This document shows positions 59,926 through 64,000 of a stretch of 64,000 nt of DNA, piece by piece. Numbering within the stretch: position 1 is the first letter of the stretch; each line of letters begins with the position of its first letter. A model generated the notes under the pieces. The model saw only the letters and a program-made list of their open reading frames with translations, had not been told where the DNA came from and searched no databases. Source of the DNA: Halomonas borealis (GTDB lineage: Bacteria; Pseudomonadota; Gammaproteobacteria; Pseudomonadales; Halomonadaceae); the NCBI RefSeq assembly GCF_004798905.1, contig NZ_SDMO01000001.1:558001-622000 (forward strand), given 5' to 3'. The translations under genes were made by a program, and so were the position numbers.

Positions 59926-62195
59926 TGGCGCTTGTCCTTCTTCTTGCTCTTGCCGCCCGAGCGCAATCGATGCACCTCAAGGACATTGGACAGCTGCTGG
60001 ATGCGCGAGAACAACCGCCCGAGCGTCTCCAGGCCATCCACCTCCAGGGTGATCTGCATGCGGGCGATGCCATCCTCGGTATCGGTGAGGGTGTTCACCG
60101 ACAGCACGTTGACCTTCTCGTGGCTGAGCACGGCGGTGACGTCGCGCAGCAGCCCCGAGCGATCCCAGGCCTCGATCTCGATATCGACCGGATATTGAGT
60201 GCGCGCCCGCTCCCCCCATTCCACCTCGATCACCCGCTGGGGCTCGTCGAGGCGCAGCTGCAGGATGTTGGGGCAGTCCTCGCGGTGCACGGTGACGCCA
60301 CGCCCCTGGGTGATGAAGCCGACGATGGATTCCCCCGGCACCGGGTGACAGCAGTTGGCCATGCTGCTCTTGAGGTTGCCGACCCCGAGCACCGTGATGC
60401 CATTGCCGTCTGCCTTGTCGGCGGGCTTGCGTGGCTTGGCCAGCAGCTTGTCGAGCTGCTCCTGGTCGTCGCTCTCGCCGAACAGCTGCTGGGCCTGGTT
60501 CAGGACCTGGCCGATACGCAGGTCGCCGGCGCCGAGCGCGGCGTACATGTCATCGGGGCCGCTATAGTTGACCTGTTTGGCCAACCGGGTCAGGTCCATC
60601 CCCCCCACATCGAGACGCTTCATCTCGCGCTCGAACAGGGTACGCCCCTCCTCGAGGTTGCGGTCACGCGCCTGGAACTTGAACCAGGCCTGGATCTTGG
60701 CCCGGGCCCGCGAGGTGCAGACATAGCCGAGGCTGGGGTTGATCCAGTCGCGGCTCGGCCCGCCCTTGCTGGCGGTGAGGATCTCCACCTGCTGGCCGGT
60801 GCCGAGGCGATAGGTCAACGGCACGATGCGCCCGTTGACCTTGGCCCCGCGGCAGCGGTGCCCGACCTCGGTATGCACTCGGTAGGCGAAGTCGATCGGC
60901 GTGGCGTCCCGTGGCAGGTCGATGACGTGGCCGTCGGGGGTGAAGACGTAGATGCGGTCCGGCGCCACGTCGCTGGACAGCCCCTCGCGGAGGTCGCCGA
61001 AGTCGCCGACCTCTTCCTGCCATTCCAGCACCTGGCGCAGCCAGGCGATCTTGTCCTCGTAGCTGTCGCTCCTGGCGTTGGTGTCGTGGCCCTTGTAGCG
61101 CCAGTGGGCGCAGACCCCGAGCTCGGCCTCCTCGTGCATGGCGAAGGTGCGGATCTGGATCTCCAGTACCTTGCTCTCGGGGCCGAACACCGCGGTATGC
61201 AGCGACTGATAGCCATTCTTCTTGGGATTGGCGATGTAGTCGTCGAACTCCTGAGGCACGTGGTGCCAGCCCGAGTGGACGATGCCCAGCACCGTATAGC
61301 AATCGGTGATCTCGGGGACCAGGATGCGCACCGCGCGGATATCGTGAACCTGGGAGAAGTCGATGCGCTTACGCTTCATCTTCCGCCAGATCGAGTAGAT
61401 ATGCTTGGCGCGGCCGTCCACCTGATACTGGAGGATGCCCTGGGCCTCCATCAGGCTCTTCAGCGTCGTCACCACGTCCTCGATATAGCGATTGCGATCG
61501 AGACGCTTCTCGGACAGCTGGTGGGCGATGGCCTTGTAGTCCGCCTCATGCAGGTAGCGGAAGGAGAGATCCTCCAGCTCCCACTTGAGGTGACCGATGC
61601 CCAGCCGGTGGGACAGCGGCGCATAGATGTCGAACACCTCGCGGGCCACCTGCAGGCGCTTGTCGCGCGGGGCATCGCGCACCTGGCGCAGCGCGCAGGT
61701 GCGCTCGGCGATCTTGATCAGCGCCACGCGCACGTCATCGATCATGTTGACCAGCATCTTGCGCAGGTTGTCCTGCTGATCGTGCTGGCTCAGGCCTTGG
61801 CTTGGCATCTGGGAGGTGCTGATGGCGGCCATCTGCAGCACCCCATCGATCAGCCCCGCGACCTCCTGGCCGAAGCGCTTGGTGACCGCGGCCAGGTCGA
61901 GCAGCCCCTCGCGCACCGCGCGATACAGCACCGCGGCCTCCAGGGCCGGCTGGTCCAGGCGCAGCTCGCCGAGGATATCCGCCATTTCCAGGCCCATGCG
62001 GAAGCTCGAGCCGTCCTTGAGCCAGGCCTTGTGGGGACGCTCCGACTCGAGTTCGAGGCGCTCGGCCAGCTCACAGGCCTCACGCAGCTCGCAGGCGTCG
62101 CGCAGCCTGACATCGTCCTGAAGACGCTCGACCCAACGGGGGATGTCGACCGTCCCGCGTTCGGTCAAGGGCTGCTCCTCCCGCACTTTAACCAT
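59922..62195 (-). CDS. relA: (p)ppGpp synthetase RelA
   Basis: A 757-aa ribosome-associated alarmone synthetase. The N-terminal hydrolase-type domain is degenerate (LYRAVREG where SpoT-type enzymes have the HD metal site), as in RelA. The synthetase domain has KMKRKRIDFSQVHDIRAVRI and NPKKNGYQSLHTAVFGP. TGS (IYVFTPDGHVIDLPRDATPI), a zinc-finger segment (NCCHPVPGESIVGFI) and a C-terminal ACT (RSGLLRDVTAVLSHE) complete it. The ATG at 62195 gives MVKVREEQ. It overlaps rlmD and mazG. Confidence 0.97.
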   Translation of the reverse strand: MVKVREEQPLTERGTVDIPRWVERLQDDVRLRDACELREACELAERLELESERPHKAWLKDGSSFRMGLEMADILGELRLDQPALEAAVLYRAVREGLLDLAAVTKRFGQEVAGLIDGVLQMAAISTSQMPSQGLSQHDQQDNLRKMLVNMIDDVRVALIKIAERTCALRQVRDAPRDKRLQVAREVFDIYAPLSHRLGIGHLKWELEDLSFRYLHEADYKAIAHQLSEKRLDRNRYIEDVVTTLKSLMEAQGILQYQVDGRAKHIYSIWRKMKRKRIDFSQVHDIRAVRILVPEITDCYTVLGIVHSGWHHVPQEFDDYIANPKKNGYQSLHTAVFGPESKVLEIQIRTFAMHEEAELGVCAHWRYKGHDTNARSDSYEDKIAWLRQVLEWQEEVGDFGDLREGLSSDVAPDRIYVFTPDGHVIDLPRDATPIDFAYRVHTEVGHRCRGAKVNGRIVPLTYRLGTGQQVEILTASKGGPSRDWINPSLGYVCTSRARAKIQAWFKFQARDRNLEEGRTLFEREMKRLDVGGMDLTRLAKQVNYSGPDDMYAALGAGDLRIGQVLNQAQQLFGESDDQEQLDKLLAKPRKPADKADGNGITVLGVGNLKSSMANCCHPVPGESIVGFITQGRGVTVHREDCPNILQLRLDEPQRVIEVEWGERARTQYPVDIEIEAWDRSGLLRDVTAVLSHEKVNVLSVNTLTDTEDGIARMQITLEVDGLETLGRLFSRIQQLSNVLEVHRLRSGGKSKKKDKRQ

Positions 62196-63624
62196 CGCTT
62201 GACGCTCCTTCGTGCCGCCGCTCGGCGTCCGGGTGTTCGAGCAGCAGCATGGATTCCAGGTGGGCGGTGTGGGCGAACATGTCGGCCATCGCCCAGCGCC
62301 GGATGACATAGCCCGCCTTCACCAGGTGGGCCGCATCCCGCGCCAGGGTCGCCGCATCGCAAGACACGTAGAGTACCCTCGGCCGCGGCCGCTTGGCGAG
62401 CGCGCGGCACACCGCCTCGGCGCCGCCGCGTGGCGGGTCGAGCAGCACGCTGTGCGGTGCCGGCGCGTCGAACAGCGCCTCGACGGCATCGGCCTGGTTG
62501 AGGTCGGCCTGGCGGGCCGTGACCTCGAGGGCGTTGCGTCGGGCGTTGTCGGCCAGCCGCTCGACCATCGCCGGACTCCCTTCCACGGCCGTCACCTGTG
62601 CGCCCAGGGCGGCCAGTGGCAGGCTGAAGTTGCCGACGCCGGCGAACAGGTCAAGCACCCGCTCGCCGGGCGCCAGCGGCGAGAGCCACGCCAGGGCTTC
62701 GCTCACCATCTGTTGGTTGACCGCTTCGTTGGCCTGCAGGAAATCGCCGGGGGCGAAGCCAAGCGTCAGCGTGCGATCGCCCACCGCCAGCCGGCCATGC
62801 AGATCCGGTGCCGGCGTCAGCCACTCGAAACGAGGTGATTCGCGTCCCACCCAGCGGGCCACATGCACGCCATGGGCCCGGGCGAACTCGATCCAGCGTC
62901 GGCTATCGGCCCCCTGCTCGCGCAGCTGACGGACCACCAGGGTCACGCCGGCGTCGCTCGCGGACAACTCCAGATGGCCGACCTGACGCGGCGCCTCCAG
63001 CCCGGCCAGGTGCCGGCGCAGGGGCGCCAGCAGGGCCGCCAGCGCCGGCACCAGGACGAGGCACTCATCGAGATCCACCAGCCGATGGCTGTGGCGGGCG
63101 CGAAAGCCCAGGCGGACCTCGCCTTCGGCATCGACCTTGACACCGAGCCGTGCCCGACGACGATAGCCCTCGCCGGCATCGACCAGCCGTTCGGGCTCGC
63201 CATCGGGGGCGATGCCCTGCCGTGCCAGCAGCTCACGCAGCACCGCCTGCTTGTGACGGCGCTGCCCGGCCAGGCTCAGGTGCTGAAGATCGCAGCCGCC
63301 GCAGGTGCCGAAATGGGGGCACGGTGGCGTGACGCGTTCGGGCGAGGCGTCCAGCACCTCGCGCACATGGGCCTCATCGAAGCGCTGGCGGGTGCGATGC
63401 ACCGCGATTGCGGCCCGCTCGCCGGGCAGGCCACCGTCCACGAACAGCGTCTTGCCGTCCGCCATGCGCGCCACGCCGCGTCCATCATGGGCGAGACCGT
63501 CGATGGTCAGCGTGGAGTCCTCCCCTTCACTCTCCCTAAGCGCCGGCGCCTTGCCGCGACTGGGCGCTTGAAGCCCCGAAACACCGCTCCCCTTGCGTGC
63601 GGGGCGCTTCTTGCCGAGCCCCAT
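62188..63624 (-). CDS. rlmD: 23S rRNA (uracil-5-)-methyltransferase RlmD
   Basis: A 478-aa SAM-dependent enzyme making m5U1939 in 23S rRNA. A TRAM domain (LTIDGLAHDGRGVARMADGK) is followed by the iron-sulfur Cys cluster CPHFGTCGGCDLQHL. The SAM motif is VLDLFAGVGNFSLPLAALG. The catalytic Cys lies in YVSCDAATLARD, where SCD replaces the more usual SCN. The start at 63624 begins MGLGKKRPARKG. It overlaps relA by 8 bp and follows cysM by 1 bp. Confidence 0.94.
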   Translation of the reverse strand: MGLGKKRPARKGSGVSGLQAPSRGKAPALRESEGEDSTLTIDGLAHDGRGVARMADGKTLFVDGGLPGERAAIAVHRTRQRFDEAHVREVLDASPERVTPPCPHFGTCGGCDLQHLSLAGQRRHKQAVLRELLARQGIAPDGEPERLVDAGEGYRRRARLGVKVDAEGEVRLGFRARHSHRLVDLDECLVLVPALAALLAPLRRHLAGLEAPRQVGHLELSASDAGVTLVVRQLREQGADSRRWIEFARAHGVHVARWVGRESPRFEWLTPAPDLHGRLAVGDRTLTLGFAPGDFLQANEAVNQQMVSEALAWLSPLAPGERVLDLFAGVGNFSLPLAALGAQVTAVEGSPAMVERLADNARRNALEVTARQADLNQADAVEALFDAPAPHSVLLDPPRGGAEAVCRALAKRPRPRVLYVSCDAATLARDAAHLVKAGYVIRRWAMADMFAHTAHLESMLLLEHPDAERRHEGASSDG

Positions 63625-63625
63625 A

Positions 63626-64000
63626 TCAAGACTCCTCGGCGAACAGGCCGGTGGACAGGTAACGATCGCCACGGTCGCAGACGATGAACACGATCACCGC
63701 GTTCTCGACCTCGGCGGCGACGCGCAGCGCACCGGCAAGCGCACCACCCGAAGACACCCCCGCGAAGATACCCTCCTCGCGCGCCAGGCGACGCATGTGA
63801 TGCTCGGCCTCGGCCTGGCCGATGTCCAGCATCCGGTCGACCCGAGCGGGCTCGAAGATCCCCGGCAGGTAGGCCTCCGGCCAGCGGCGGATGCCAGCGA
63901 TGCTGGCGCCATCCTCGGGTTGCAGACCGACGATCTGCACCTCGGTATTGCGCTCCTTGAGCGCTCGGGAGACGCCCATGATGGTGCCGGTGGTGCCCAT
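63626..64000 (-). CDS. cysM: Cysteine synthase B, partial at right edge
   Basis: The C-terminal 124 residues of a PLP-dependent O-acetylserine (or O-phosphoserine/thiosulfate-type) sulfhydrylase. The in-window part starts MGTTGTIMGVSRALKERNTE, matching the GTTGTIMG PLP-phosphate loop of CysM, and includes IVGLQPEDGASIAGIRRWPE and VSSGGALAGALRVA. CysM rather than CysK is indicated by IRRWPEAYLP and the cysM-rlmD-relA order. The rest of the gene lies beyond the edge. Confidence 0.93.
   Translation of the reverse strand: MGTTGTIMGVSRALKERNTEVQIVGLQPEDGASIAGIRRWPEAYLPGIFEPARVDRMLDIGQAEAEHHMRRLAREEGIFAGVSSGGALAGALRVAAEVENAVIVFIVCDRGDRYLSTGLFAEES

Noticed and set aside
59838-62306. 822-codon plus-strand frame opposite relA and mazG
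   Set aside because: It is the antisense shadow of relA, with no start signal or domain; relA motifs are intact on the - strand.

Overview
The window is high-GC DNA (most genes have G or C at nearly every third codon position) and looks like the chromosome of a halophilic or marine gammaproteobacterium, most likely Halomonas or a close relative in the Halomonadaceae. The clues are NhaD-type and NhaC-type sodium/proton antiporters, a sodium:solute symporter, RfaH, AmpG, YejK, an ATP-dependent DhaKL kinase, and the gammaproteobacterial order cysM-rlmD-relA-mazG-ppc. This is inferred from gene content only; no rRNA or tRNA gene was found.

Left end (1-2.9 kb): a chromosomal integron. An integron integrase (intI, + strand) is followed leftward by attI and at least three cassettes, with genes on the - strand and two recognisable attC sites. 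The array runs off the left edge and is clearly lower in GC than the rest. From 2.9 to 15.5 kb are metabolic and housekeeping accessory genes: dihydroxyacetone kinase, a DCC-family protein, a DUF3311/sodium symporter pair, a GNAT acetyltransferase, a CDF transporter, RidA, and an ECF42-type sigma factor operon with DGPF/YCII, YCII-VOC and DUF1428 proteins. These are followed by a divergent LysE exporter / MocR regulator pair. From 15.6 to 24.7 kb come a ClC protein with a substituted gating residue, an orphan polyamine-type binding protein, YjbQ, a methyltransferase, a DUF523/DUF1722 protein, and a LuxR / histone-deacetylase-like / NhaC-like group.

25-33 kb: nhaD, then a zinc-starvation island. 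znuA and znuCB are divergent around a Zur-box-like palindrome. A His-rich outer-membrane protein and a DUF1826 gene are divergent around a second one. Between them lie the back-up enzymes folE2 and hisI. 33-43 kb holds a TetR regulator with twin palindromic operators, an IS481-type transposase remnant, HIT, parvulin, a two-gene ABC exporter, yejK, a second LysE, a SatD/DUF3307 operon, an AmiD-like lipoprotein and a YdcN/YdcO-like regulator and transporter pair.

43.8-64 kb: proS overlapping a lytic transglycosylase, then a compact two-gene unit that I consider the most interesting item. It encodes a secreted His-rich protein with a Ser/Phe/Pro tandem-repeat tail, overlapping a gene for an HPr-kinase-like/PqqD fusion. 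It resembles a minimal peptide-modification (phosphorylation) system. After it come an FKBP isomerase, rfaH, an AmpG-like permease, a SEC-C protein, topB, panE, a small beta-barrel-like protein, and the tightly overlapping ppc-mazG-relA-rlmD-cysM run (all - strand), which leaves the right edge inside cysM.
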